From positions 282,095 to 346,094 of the forward strand of contig MU405234.1 of the NCBI GenBank assembly GCA_022836615.1: DNA of 64,000 bases, in the 5' to 3' direction. Shown in pieces: positions 23,704 to 32,817 of the stretch. The notes under the pieces were generated by a model. That model worked only from the letters and a program-made list of their open reading frames with translations. It ran no database searches and had not been told where the DNA came from. Position 1 is the first letter of the stretch; every line of letters begins with the position of its first letter. Origin of the DNA: Annulohypoxylon bovei var. microspora. Lineage: Eukaryota > Ascomycota > Sordariomycetes > Xylariales > Hypoxylaceae. The translations under genes were made by a program, and so were the position numbers.

Positions 23704-24792
23704 ATGAAAGGAATCATGCAATCCGTCCGGGGCGGTCGGCCCAGCAAAATCACCAAGCCGACCGGCACGCCTCGCGCTCGGCCTGGTCGCCGAATTGGCA
23801 CATCTGACGCCCACGGTCTCGTCAATTCAGACCCTACCGACCTTGATCAACAAGACGTTACCACTGATGAGGATCAAGACCACCATGCCAGCTTTGACCA
23901 TGATGCTGCCGCCATTGCTGCCGCCGCTGCTCAGCATCAGCATCAGCAGCAACAGCAGCAGCAAGAGCATCAACAACAGCTTGATCTAACCGCCGCTAGC
24001 ATCTTGGCCAGCAGCGTTCAGAACCCCAACGACCAGCATTCCGATCTTGGTGGCCCTCACATGGATGATGGTGCTGGCATTCACACTACCACCGAGGATC
24101 TTGCCCAGCAATCCGGCTATAGCAATGTCATTGTCGAGAGCGCATTGGCAAAGCGTTTAGCTCGAGAGCCTGGAATGCGTCACGCTCATCAGCGACGCCC
24201 TGAGCAGATTCTGAATCTTGGACGACGTAGTAACGTCGAGGCCCTATTCGCACACATTGCTGGCGAAGAGGCACCCCAGCCTTGCAAGAACTGCCACAAG
24301 GGCCATGGTCCGTGGACTAGTTGTGTCATCGTCGACGGCCAGATGTGCGGTAGCTGCGCCAACTGCTGGTTCAATGCTTCAGGTGCTCGATGCTCTTTCC
24401 ATGGTACGCCACTCTTGTTTTATTGTAGATATACTAGTAGTATGCTAACCAACGATCCAGAGACTCGCAACCCCCAGGCTCACGGAGGTCAGATGCTTGG
24501 CAATGATAGCCTTGCCTTCCCCGTGCCTACCGCGCCCCCCGCTGCAATGGCTCCCTTCAACTTCGCAGTTCCCGCATCTGCTGACCCAGTCGTGCGCTAT
24601 ACTGTTGAGCAAGCCATGGCGCTAGTCCGAGGAGCTGATAAGAAGGCACGATCCATGCTCATGATCGAGGCTACCGCTCGACAACTGGCCTTCCAGATTG
24701 CGCAGTATGAAGAGGCTATCGAGGAGGAACAGAACCAGGCCAACGCTCAAGGGGCTCCTCAGCCGGTTATGAATGAGCAAGATGCCCCCTAG
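23704..24792 (+). CDS. DUF3716-type cysteine-cluster protein
   Basis: Start at the ATG 23704 (MKGIMQSVRGGRPSK); the longer open frame upstream has no ATG. The single intron 24404-24460 (GTACGC...CCAG, phase 1) is 57 bp and has no stop, so an unspliced reading also stays open. To the first TAG the product is 343 aa. It has a basic N-terminus, an Ala stretch and a Gln/His run (residues about 78-98), then a Cys cluster C-x2-C-x9-C-x7-C-x2-C-x2-C-x8-C around KGHGPWTSC and GSCANCWF. That cluster is typical of DUF3716, a fungal-specific family thought to bind zinc; function is unknown. A predicted helix ending EEAIEEEQNQ follows. The annotated stop is questionable because the frame continues, as described in the next two entries. 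Confidence 0.8.
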   Translation: MKGIMQSVRGGRPSKITKPTGTPRARPGRRIGTSDAHGLVNSDPTDLDQQDVTTDEDQDHHASFDHDAAAIAAAAAQHQHQQQQQQQEHQQQLDLTAASILASSVQNPNDQHSDLGGPHMDDGAGIHTTTEDLAQQSGYSNVIVESALAKRLAREPGMRHAHQRRPEQILNLGRRSNVEALFAHIAGEEAPQPCKNCHKGHGPWTSCVIVDGQMCGSCANCWFNASGARCSFHGTPLLFYCRYTSSMLTNDPETRNPQAHGGQMLGNDSLAFPVPTAPPAAMAPFNFAVPASADPVVRYTVEQAMALVRGADKKARSMLMIEATARQLAFQIAQYEEAIEEEQNQANAQGAPQPVMNEQDAP

Positions 24793-24927
24793 GAAGGACA
24801 ACCTCAGCCGGCGATTTATGAGCAAGCGGTACCTCAGCCGGCGATCTATGAGCAAGCGGTACCTCAGCCGGTGATCTATGAGCAAGCAGTACCTCAGCCG
24901 GCGATCTATGAGCAAGAGGTGCCTTAG
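24760..24927 (+). repeat. 30-bp in-frame tandem repeat spanning two TAG codons
   Basis: The unit CAG-CCG-GCG-ATC-TAT-GAG-CA, plus AGCGGTACCT, encodes QPAIYEQAVP. Units begin at 24760 (diverged), 24805, 24835, 24865 and 24895, with a 15-bp irregular piece at 24790-24804. The TAG at 24790 is exactly 30 bp after the CAG at 24760, and the TAG at 24925 is exactly 30 bp after the CAG at 24895. Both stops therefore sit where the unit normally has CAG (Gln). Confidence 0.85.
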
Positions 24928-25026
24928 GCAGGATCACCACGCCATGACTCCCTGACCCAACATACTACACAGGAGTTCGATTATACCCAGGATTGGTCGA
25001 TCTTGTTCCCTCTTCCTGAGCTTTAA
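24793..25026 (+). other. open in-frame extension beyond the DUF3716 stop
   Basis: After the TAG at 24790-24792, the same frame stays open for 77 codons except one more TAG (24925-24927), and ends with TAA at 25024-25026. After the repeats it reads AGSPRHDSLTQHTTQEFDY then TQDWSILFPLPEL, a composition that looks coding. It is either a former C-terminus cut off by two C-to-T changes, or a stop-readthrough extension. No splice pair that removes the first TAG was found. Confidence 0.55.
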
Positions 25027-25938
25027 TGTTATCGTCAAAGCAAGTATTACCTGCTAGACGAACATGAGCTGTCTAAAGGAAATCAAGCTAGATTTGCCGA
25101 GAGCTCGTTGTCATCCTTCAGTACGATACGGCGTCTTTCTTGTTTCAGTTTTTTTCTCGGGATCTGTTCCATTGGCATGGTTAGGTTCATATGACGCATT
25201 TGCAAAATCGTTGGTCGCATAATCCGTATGGAACTTTGGGGAGGTGGAATGTTTGGCCATCGGTTCCTAGGTTGTCCGTTGGCATGCTTCTAATGTTGTA
25301 CATGAAGCAAGGAGTTCAGGGAGTGGTAGTTTTGTCTTTCTAGGAGGTCTGGAAACGAAGGGGTTGGCAATTCACCCCTATTCATAGTTCCTCTTGTAGT
25401 TGCGCGCGAATTGCGCGTAATATACGAAACATGCACACAAAATCATCATGCCAAGTGACTAAATGTTGTTTGAATATCTATCGTGAACCTTCCGAAAAAC
25501 GAATGCAGTTTTAGTTGTTAATCTTCGTCTAGCTGGCCACTCTTTGCGTCACCTTGTTCTCATCTAAAGACCTAGAGGTTTGAACGCAAACTTTCTCTAA
25601 ATCACTTAGTCCTTGCTTGACCCTAGACATAGAAAGTCTCTAGAAACTACATGTGAATGGCCTTCTAGATAAGTATTTGTTTGATCATCTTTGCCACCAA
25701 GAGCGTCCATCTTTGTATACTAGGTACCGTAGTGGTTCATTGATTACACAAGCCTCTAACCGTTATAAATCTAAGGGTGAGACTAGGCCACAAGTGAATC
25801 ACACCTTGAAAATAGGGTATCATTATTATATTATGTTCGTAATGCTCTGCTGGTAATTCATAACACACAGAATAAGCCGTGGAAAGCTTGACAGATTCAT
25901 CTAGCGTAGTAAAGCTCTTCAATTCCATTTTTGCCAAC
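25027..25938. other. intergenic between convergent genes
   Basis: About 0.9 kb between the DUF3716 gene (plus) and the Tsc10 gene (minus). Nothing recognisable; short AT-rich frames only. Confidence 0.5.
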
Positions 25939-27087
25939 CTAGCTCTTAATATCCTGCATGTGCTTGGTCCGATAAATGGAGGGATGACCATGCTCCTTAG
26001 CATACTTCCTGATCTTGGAGTATATATCGGGCAGCACGAATATCCACACGATTGGCAAGAAGCAGCACATGAGGGTATCGACAAGCAAATTGTTCCTCGG
26101 TGACCCACCCAGCCCACCCCAGCGCATCAGGTGTCCCAGGAACGCAACGGTGATGAAGTATTGCCCCTTCTCCAGATTCCGTATGGCGGCAGCGGCCACG
26201 TCGTCGGGCGTCTGCACGGGGTCGCCCTCCTCGATCTTCTTCGTCACCTCGGGCTTGGTCCGGTTCTCGCGCTCGAAGCCGGCGCTCCCGATGGACCCGG
26301 GGTACACCACGTGCAGCTTCACCTTCTGCGGGTACATCTCCAGCTCCTGCACCAGGGTGTCGGCCAGGCCGCGCAGCGCGCTCTTCGCCGGCGTGTAGGG
26401 CCCGTACCCGAGCACGGGGAAGAAGGCCAGGACCGAGGACGTCAGGATCAGGTGCTTGGGCTCGGGGACGACGGGCGCGCCGGGCGCGCACCAGAGGCGC
26501 AGCACGGCGTGCGCCATCTCGGCGCTGCCCCAGAAGTTGATGTCCATCTGCGACCGCGTGTGCGCCAGCGGCACCTCCAGCCAGAAGTCCGGCGTGCTGG
26601 TCCCGGCTACGCACCACACGACGTCCAGGGGCTGCCCCCCGTTCCAGGCCACGGCCTCGGCGAGCAGCGGCGCCGCGTAGTCCGGCTGCGACACGTCCGC
26701 CGTCATGTAGGTGAACCGCTGGGTCTCCGGGTGCAGGGCCCTGGCTTTGGCGTCGGCGACCGCGGCCTCGAGCTTCGGCGCGCTGCGGGATACGAGGATC
26801 AGGTTGGCGCCTTTCGCGGCGAGCTGCAGGGCGGCGCTGCGGCCCATGCCCTCGGAGGCTCCGGTTATGAGGATGGTCTGCGAGAGAAGAAGGGGTTAGA
26901 TATGAGGAAGAAAGGGAGGGGGAAGGTCAATTGAGGTGACTGGGTTGGCGGTGTTGGTGTTACGTACCTTGCCCTCCACGGGCATCTGGTTCTTGCTCGA
27001 AAAGGCACCCATTGCGGAAGCGGCTGTTAGAGCGACTAGAAGAACAATCGCGGTGTTGGTCCACGGAGAGGAGAGAATGAAGTCCAT
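25939..27087 (-). CDS. TSC10: 3-ketodihydrosphingosine reductase (Tsc10/KDSR)
   Basis: Two exons: 27087-26968 and 26877-25939. The intron has a GTACGT donor and CGCAG acceptor (phase 0); 352 aa. Start: MDFILSSPW at 27087; an in-frame extension to 27309 adds a low-complexity stretch unlike the family. An N-terminal membrane helix precedes the Rossmann fold, with TGASEGMG as the NADPH-binding glycine motif. The catalytic triad is TSS followed by YTPAK (Tyr-x3-Lys). Near the C-terminus a hydrophobic segment (LLVDTLMCCFLPIVWIFVLP) anchors the enzyme in the ER. It reduces 3-ketodihydrosphingosine to dihydrosphingosine, the second step of sphingolipid synthesis. The coding DNA is GC-rich at third positions, giving long shadow frames on both strands (for example 26131-26934 plus). 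Confidence 0.92.
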
Positions 27088-27582
27088 AGAAGAAGAATCA
27101 GGAGAGGCTAGGTGACCATCTCGAGTTTTATTTGAGTCCGGAAGTAAGTTATTGATGCACCGTGCCGCAATTAATATGGAGGAGGCAAGGGACGAGCTGG
27201 CGAATGAAGCTATCACAAGCTTTTTGTTTTTCAGGGGTCTTTCATGTATGTAGGTGGTAGGTGGTAGGTGGTAGGTAAGGGTAGTCCGGCACTGCCAGTG
27301 TGTGTACAATCCATACCCGCTATGCCGGCTAGGTACCTAATTGGCTCTAATTAGGTGATTGAGTTGGCACTAAAATCAGAGGCTCCACCCAACTGTTCTG
27401 TGGCAGCTGAGTGGGCAGGTGTGCACTACGATAACGATAAGAAATTAAGCCGCTAACGTGGGGAGAAGAAAAAAAAAGTTCTGACTTACAGGCTTTAGAA
27501 TTCAAACTCACAATCCAAGTTTACCATCGCAAACACCGATTCCCTTTCACTCCCACTTCCACTTTCACCACATCCCCCAAAT

Positions 27583-29454
27583 ATGGGCAAAAAGAGAAAG
27601 GCTTCCAACGGCCCTTCGCAGCCAAAGGGCCCCCGCGAATACGATCCGGCTGATGCGAGACTTGGCCCAATCAATAGCTACGAAGATGTAGCCGACTCGG
27701 AAGATGAATACTTCATGAACAAGGACCAGATCCTCCTCGATGATGGCCCCAAGTCCAAAAAGCAGAGGCGGGTAGAAGAGGAAGAGGATTTCTTAGAGAA
27801 TTCCGATGAAGAAGCACTTGCTTACGACGACGAAGACTCCGATGATGATGAGGATGAGGGTGACGACCAAGATGGTCACGCTCGTAAACCTACAAAATCT
27901 ACCAAAGGACGGCGCGAAGATGGATCTGAATCCGGACAGGAAGAGGGGGAGGAAGGAGACTCTGGCTGGTGGGGTTCCTCGAGAAAAGAATACTACAATG
28001 CCGACAACCCCGAGACGGAAGCTGAAGCCTTGGAGGAGGAGCAGGAAGCCCGACGGCTACAGAAGAAGAAATTGGCTAAGATGTCGGAGAGCGATTTCAT
28101 TTTCGACGAAGCCGAATGGCTTGCTCCTGAGGCCGATGGCGCCGACCAAAACGAAGTTGTCACCGAAGTCTTAAAGGATGTCGAGATTCCGGCTGATATG
28201 GGTGCCGAGGAAAGATACCGTCTCTTACGAACAAGATACCCAGAATTTGACTATCTAGCGAATGAGCTCCAACAATTGCAACCACTGCTCGTAGATGTTC
28301 AAAAACAGGCAGAAGGTCAACCATCAAAATCGCTGGCGGTAGTCAAATACCGGGTCCTTGGTTGTTACGTTGCTACGCTCGCTATGTATTTCGCCACCTT
28401 AACATCGCCAGCTAGAGACACTACCAACGGGAACTCGAAGGCACTTGATCCGGCAGAACTACGCGATCACGAGGTCATGGGAACACTGCTTGAGTGCCGA
28501 GATGCGTGGAAGAAGGTGGAACACCTCAAGATTTTGGACCACGCACGAGCGACTGGCACCATGTTGTCTCCGCCAGAGGAGGAGCACCTGGCAGTTGACG
28601 AGGAGATAGACATGGAAACCGAAATTTTGAAAAAATCGAGTAAAGAGGCTGCAAAGAAGGCTAAGGTCAAAGCTAAGGCGGAACGTAAAAAGGCAAAGGC
28701 CATCGAAGAGTCAATTGCGGATCTTAATGCGCTTGTTACCATCAAGAAGAAATCGAAGAAATCAAGCGCCGAGATTGTGGCAAGGGATAGCGACTCGGAT
28801 TTCGGAGAAGAAGAAACCCTCGATGTTAAAGCAGCCGCTGAAAAGGCAGCGCGCAAGAAGAGCCTTAGGTTTTACACTTCGCAAATCGTACAGAAAGCCA
28901 ATCGCCGGGCGGATGCGGGCAGAGACGCAGGTGGTGATATAGATATCCCTTACAGAGAGCGCTTGAAGGACAGACAAGCCCGCCTCAACGTCGAAGCAGA
29001 GAAGCGTGGCAAAAAGAGCTCGAAGATGGGCGCCGATCTTGGTGATGATAGCGAAGAAGAGGACGGACGAGTTACTAATGCTATGAGGGGCGACGAAGAT
29101 GAGTACTACGATATGATCGCTGCAAGGTCAAGCAATAAGAAGGAAGAAAAGGCATCCAGGTCGGCAGCTCTTGCGGCAGCCAGCAAAAGGGATCGGGTCG
29201 TTAAAACCGAGGAGGTCGGCGAGGATGGAAAGCGCAAGATCACTTATCAGATAGAGAAGAATAAGGGACTCACGCCCCGGCGGAAGAAGGACGTGAGAAA
29301 TCCAAGAGTAAAGAAGAGGAAGGCATATGCCGAGAAGCAGAAGAAGCTGAAGAGCATGAAGGCGGTATACGGCGGCGGCGAGGGTCGGGGTGGATATGCG
29401 GGAGAGTTGACTGGTATCAAGCCGGGTTTGATCAAGAGTGTCAAGTTAGGTTAG
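27583..29454 (+). CDS. SAS10: U3 snoRNP / SSU processome protein Sas10 (Utp3)
   Basis: A single exon of 623 aa. The N-terminus (MGKKRKA) leads into long acidic runs (DDEDSDDDEDEGDD). A Sas10/Utp3/C1D helical domain begins about residue 222 (RYPEFDYLANELQQLQPLL). A Lys-rich coiled region follows, and the Sas10 C-terminal domain is at about residues 545-600 (NKGLTPRRKKDVRNPRVKKR). Sas10 works in the nucleolus in the small-subunit processome for 18S rRNA maturation, and was first found as a silencing factor in yeast. Length and domain order match the family. No introns are needed. Confidence 0.93.
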   Translation: MGKKRKASNGPSQPKGPREYDPADARLGPINSYEDVADSEDEYFMNKDQILLDDGPKSKKQRRVEEEEDFLENSDEEALAYDDEDSDDDEDEGDDQDGHARKPTKSTKGRREDGSESGQEEGEEGDSGWWGSSRKEYYNADNPETEAEALEEEQEARRLQKKKLAKMSESDFIFDEAEWLAPEADGADQNEVVTEVLKDVEIPADMGAEERYRLLRTRYPEFDYLANELQQLQPLLVDVQKQAEGQPSKSLAVVKYRVLGCYVATLAMYFATLTSPARDTTNGNSKALDPAELRDHEVMGTLLECRDAWKKVEHLKILDHARATGTMLSPPEEEHLAVDEEIDMETEILKKSSKEAAKKAKVKAKAERKKAKAIEESIADLNALVTIKKKSKKSSAEIVARDSDSDFGEEETLDVKAAAEKAARKKSLRFYTSQIVQKANRRADAGRDAGGDIDIPYRERLKDRQARLNVEAEKRGKKSSKMGADLGDDSEEEDGRVTNAMRGDEDEYYDMIAARSSNKKEEKASRSAALAAASKRDRVVKTEEVGEDGKRKITYQIEKNKGLTPRRKKDVRNPRVKKRKAYAEKQKKLKSMKAVYGGGEGRGGYAGELTGIKPGLIKSVKLG

Positions 29455-29917
29455 ATATTTTTAGTGTCGCCTTCCATGATATTCTGTTTGTTTTTTAAGG
29501 TGACATATCTAGAAAACGCAGGTTTTCCCGTGACGTGTAGTTCTTTCAAACTTCAATCCTATGTACTTATATCAATGTGACGTAGGTAGGTACCTAGTTA
29601 GATGGAATGAGGCTATACATAGGCAGCAGGGGTCTAAACTAGTAGCTCGGCTCCGCATACACGTGTATGCGCATGCACATATCGTGTAAGGTTCACGCTT
29701 ATAAATACCTAGGTACCCAGGTAGGCACTGTGATGCGCTCCTACCTTATTCAGCTAATATCCGTTGCCTATCTCTATTTTCTACTTTTTACCTTTTACTT
29801 TTCAATTCTTATTTTCTTCATCATTCCCCCCCAGCTGATTAAACCTACCAAAGCTTACCAGGTCAGCTTTCTCACAACTTCTTATACCTACCTAGTCAAT
29901 ACTTTACGACGAGGAAG

Positions 29918-31227
29918 ATGTCGTTTACTCGCACGAAAGCTCTTCCTCCTGTCCTTGGCTCCTTTTCCAAGGATGTCACTTTACCAGCTGACGCCGAAGA
30001 CACCATCTCGTCCGTCTCGTGGTCGCACGCTAGTAACCATCTAGCGGCGGCGTCGTGGGACGGAAAGGTGCGTGTCTACAACGTCAGCACTACCGGAGTC
30101 GCGCGGGGAGTCACGCTGCTCGCCGCGGAGGGCCCAATATTCGACTGCGACTGGGCCAAGGTAAGTTCATGAATTCTTCTAACCCTGCAGCTTAAAAAAC
30201 ACTATGGGAGAAATAAAAGCCAATGTCGGGTTCCAATTAGGTAAGTGGGGAAATGCTATCGGTAATTAGGGGGTTCGGGAAGGGCTGAAGGGGAAATAGG
30301 ACGGGTCCATGGTCGTCGCAGGAGGTGCCGATAAGAAAGTTCATATACTGAATATGGCTACGAACCAACAAATCGCTCTTGGCCCTCACGACGCCCCCGT
30401 TCGCGGCGTACGCTTCGTTGAGGCCCCGGGGTCCAATACGCCCATCGTAGCGTCCGGATCTTGGGACAAGACAGTCAAGTATTGGGATCTACGACAACAG
30501 AACCCGCTCGCTACTATCGCTTGTAAAGATCGTGTCTACTCGATGGATTCCAAGGCAAATCTTCTAGTCGTTGCCACCGCCGAGCGCCATATTCATCTTT
30601 TCGACCTCAAGAACCCGACAACTATCTCCAAAACCGTGGACTCACCGCTTAAGCACCAAACTAAGGCCGTCGCCGCATTCTCCGATGGGAAGGGCTGGGC
30701 GACGACAAGTATCGAAGGACGGTGCGGGATGAAAGCCGTGAATGAAAAGGATGCTGAGTATTATTGCCCTTTCCTTCACTTTTACATTGACCTCCGCCTT
30801 CGTCCTACAGACCTACGTGTTGTTACCAGAAAAATTAGAAACATGTTTCTAACGTCTTGGTTTTCCTTCGCCATATAGTAAGGTGGATTTTACCTTTCGA
30901 TGCCATCGGGATCCGGCAGACGCGAAGCAAGTTACCAAGGTGTGGGCTGTCAATGACGTCTCGTTTCACCCCCTGGCCCAATCTGTATTCGCAACCGCGG
31001 GCTCGGACGGGTCTTTCCAATTCTGGGACCGCATCGCGCATTCCAGGCTAAAGACGTACCCCAAAGCCAGTGGCGCAATCACTAGCACGGCGTTCAACCG
31101 CGATGGCAGCTTCTTCGCATATGCCGTAGGCTACGACTGGAGCTTCGGGTGCGGGAAAAATAACCAGCAGATCGAAAACAAGCTTATGCTGCATCCAGTT
31201 TCCGAGGGGGATATAAACAAAAAGTAG
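29918..31227 (+). CDS. RAE1: mRNA export factor Rae1/Gle2, WD40 protein
   Basis: Three exons, 29918-30160, 30300-30757 and 30879-31227. The introns have GTAAGT and GTATTA donors with TAG acceptors, the second with a CTAAC branch; 349 aa. Seven-bladed propeller repeats are visible through SVSWSHASNHLAAASWDGKV, DCDWAKDGSMVVAGGADK, IVASGSWDKTVKYWDLR and VFATAGSDGSFQFWD. The Rae1-specific segment after blade five (EGRCGMKAVN, then FRCHRD) spans the second splice. Rae1 binds a GLEBS motif in Nup98 at the nuclear pore and serves mRNA export and the spindle checkpoint. Intact, normal length; the last residues NDINKK-like tail is charged. Confidence 0.93.
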
Positions 31228-32817
31228 AGGTGTTGGGGGGAGGGGGTTTTGCGTGTATTCCTGGAGGTATGATATGATGGAAAGGTAGACACGCATGGCA
31301 ATCTTGTATTAACGGTGGATTTCATTTGTCAGGGGCATGGCGTTTGTATTGTTGAAGAAAATAATCATGCTGGGTATTCACATTGTTAAGGGGGAATTCG
31401 CTTCCTGTGCACCTAACAAATCGGATCATACGACAAGCAACACGAAACGTCGAAGTGAGAGAATCAAGGAAAATCACATAAGATGATTGGTAGACTTGAT
31501 GGACCGGTTACAACTTGAATGGTAGTACAACACATGCATGCTGGGATTATGACAGCTCTATTTCTTACTAATGAAGACTTTGCTCGGATCATTTATAGAA
31601 TTTCCTATACAGATGTATGGAGTACATGCTCTTCACATGTGATTCACATATACAAGGTTATGCCCGTAAAACGACTGAGATACTATCTGAGGAGAGAAGC
31701 ACTATGATCTAGCTTCCCCTATTCCGTCCTAGACATCCCGACTGGGGCTTATTCCGTTAGATTTGTTGTGATGTAATTCAAGACAAACTTCGGGTTGAAA
31801 CTAGCAACTATGAGGATCTAAACAGCTGTCAATGTGATTTAGGAACCTTTCTTAGGGCGGATATCTACGTGGAAGTATGAAGGCTGACGCCAAAATCGTA
31901 GCCCCTTGCCCAGTGCGTGATTAGATTAGCAACCAATCAGTACCTACCTACCTACCTACTGTATTAGCCTCAACCCTAGAGGTCTAACAGTGATCTCTAC
32001 GCTAAAGTTTAGTTGGTTAACCGCTATAACCTAGGGCACTCAGCCACTAAGACAAAGCTTTTCACCGTGCGCGAAAGTCTCAATTTACACAGGTTTGGCC
32101 CCTGGTCAGATGCGAATTTATTGGCCTTGGCTCTTGTACGCTTGTAACATTGATACAGATCGGATCGGATATAAGGGGCATTATGATAGACTTAAGAACC
32201 TGTTGTATGGTGATCCCACGGATTCGTAGAGATGGCCAGGCAGAATGGCGTCAAAATAAACGGAGCATGTGCTAATGCCACTGTATTGGACTGTGTGTTG
32301 ATCTATCCCATCATTACCTAATTAGCCTTGACCGCTATTCAAAATACGTGTAAGTTACTTAGATAGGTACTCCAAGGGATAATTCAGACCACAGTGCAAT
32401 ATAGTAAGGTTAGCACATGCCCGCACATGCTTCATTTATTTTGACGCCATTCTGCCAGGTAGTATCTGATATCTTCTTACATTTTCCAGGTTCCGTTTTA
32501 TCAGATTTTGAGTCAGGCTGTGGCAAATTAGATTCGGCGTCCTCGAGTCTTGGGAATCATACGAGGGATAGCCGCTTATTAGTCTTTAAAACTGCGTGGG
32601 CTCGTGGTGGGGTGTGGGAGGGATGGGACACCGGGCTTCTAGCTGTCTTACAACGGGATGTGGCGTTGCTGGCGGAGATTGTGGCAGTCGATCGAGGGGA
32701 GGGGGGTACTTATCTCCTCCTAAGTATATGGTTCTATTTAAGTTGTACAGGTGCATAAGGTCATTATATTAGTAAAGTTCATTCAGTCGTGACAAAATCA
32801 ACGATCAGCAAATTGCT
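31228..32817. other. intergenic between convergent genes, contains a MITE
   Basis: No gene is supported in this 1.6-kb stretch. It holds a CTACCTACCTAC microsatellite at about 31,944-31,962 and a 214-bp inverted-repeat element at 32,241-32,454. The frame at 32,417-32,758 starts inside that element and has no support. Confidence 0.5.
32241..32454. mobile_element. MITE with about 31-bp TIRs and CCAGG duplication
   Basis: The sequence from 32241 (CAGAATGGCGTCAAAATAAA) recurs inverted, ending at 32454. Twenty bases match perfectly, then after two or three mismatches AGCATGTGC matches again. The 5-mer CCAGG flanks both ends directly (32236-32240 and 32455-32459). At 214 bp with no frame, it is a miniature inverted-repeat element. 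The superfamily is not determined; the short TSD could partly be chance. Confidence 0.65.

Noticed and set aside
26131..26934. 267-codon plus-strand frame opposite the Tsc10 gene
   Set aside because: It mirrors a GC-rich SDR gene whose motifs are clear on the minus strand; composition is Gly/Arg/Leu-rich noise and it starts without an ATG. The 206-codon minus frame at 25,997-26,617 is the same kind of shadow.
27085..27309. N-terminal extension of Tsc10 from an upstream start
   Set aside because: The extra residues are low-complexity and unlike the family; MDFILSSPW at 27,087 begins the usual membrane helix.
32417..32758. 113-codon plus-strand frame
   Set aside because: Starts inside the MITE inverted repeat and shows no family features.
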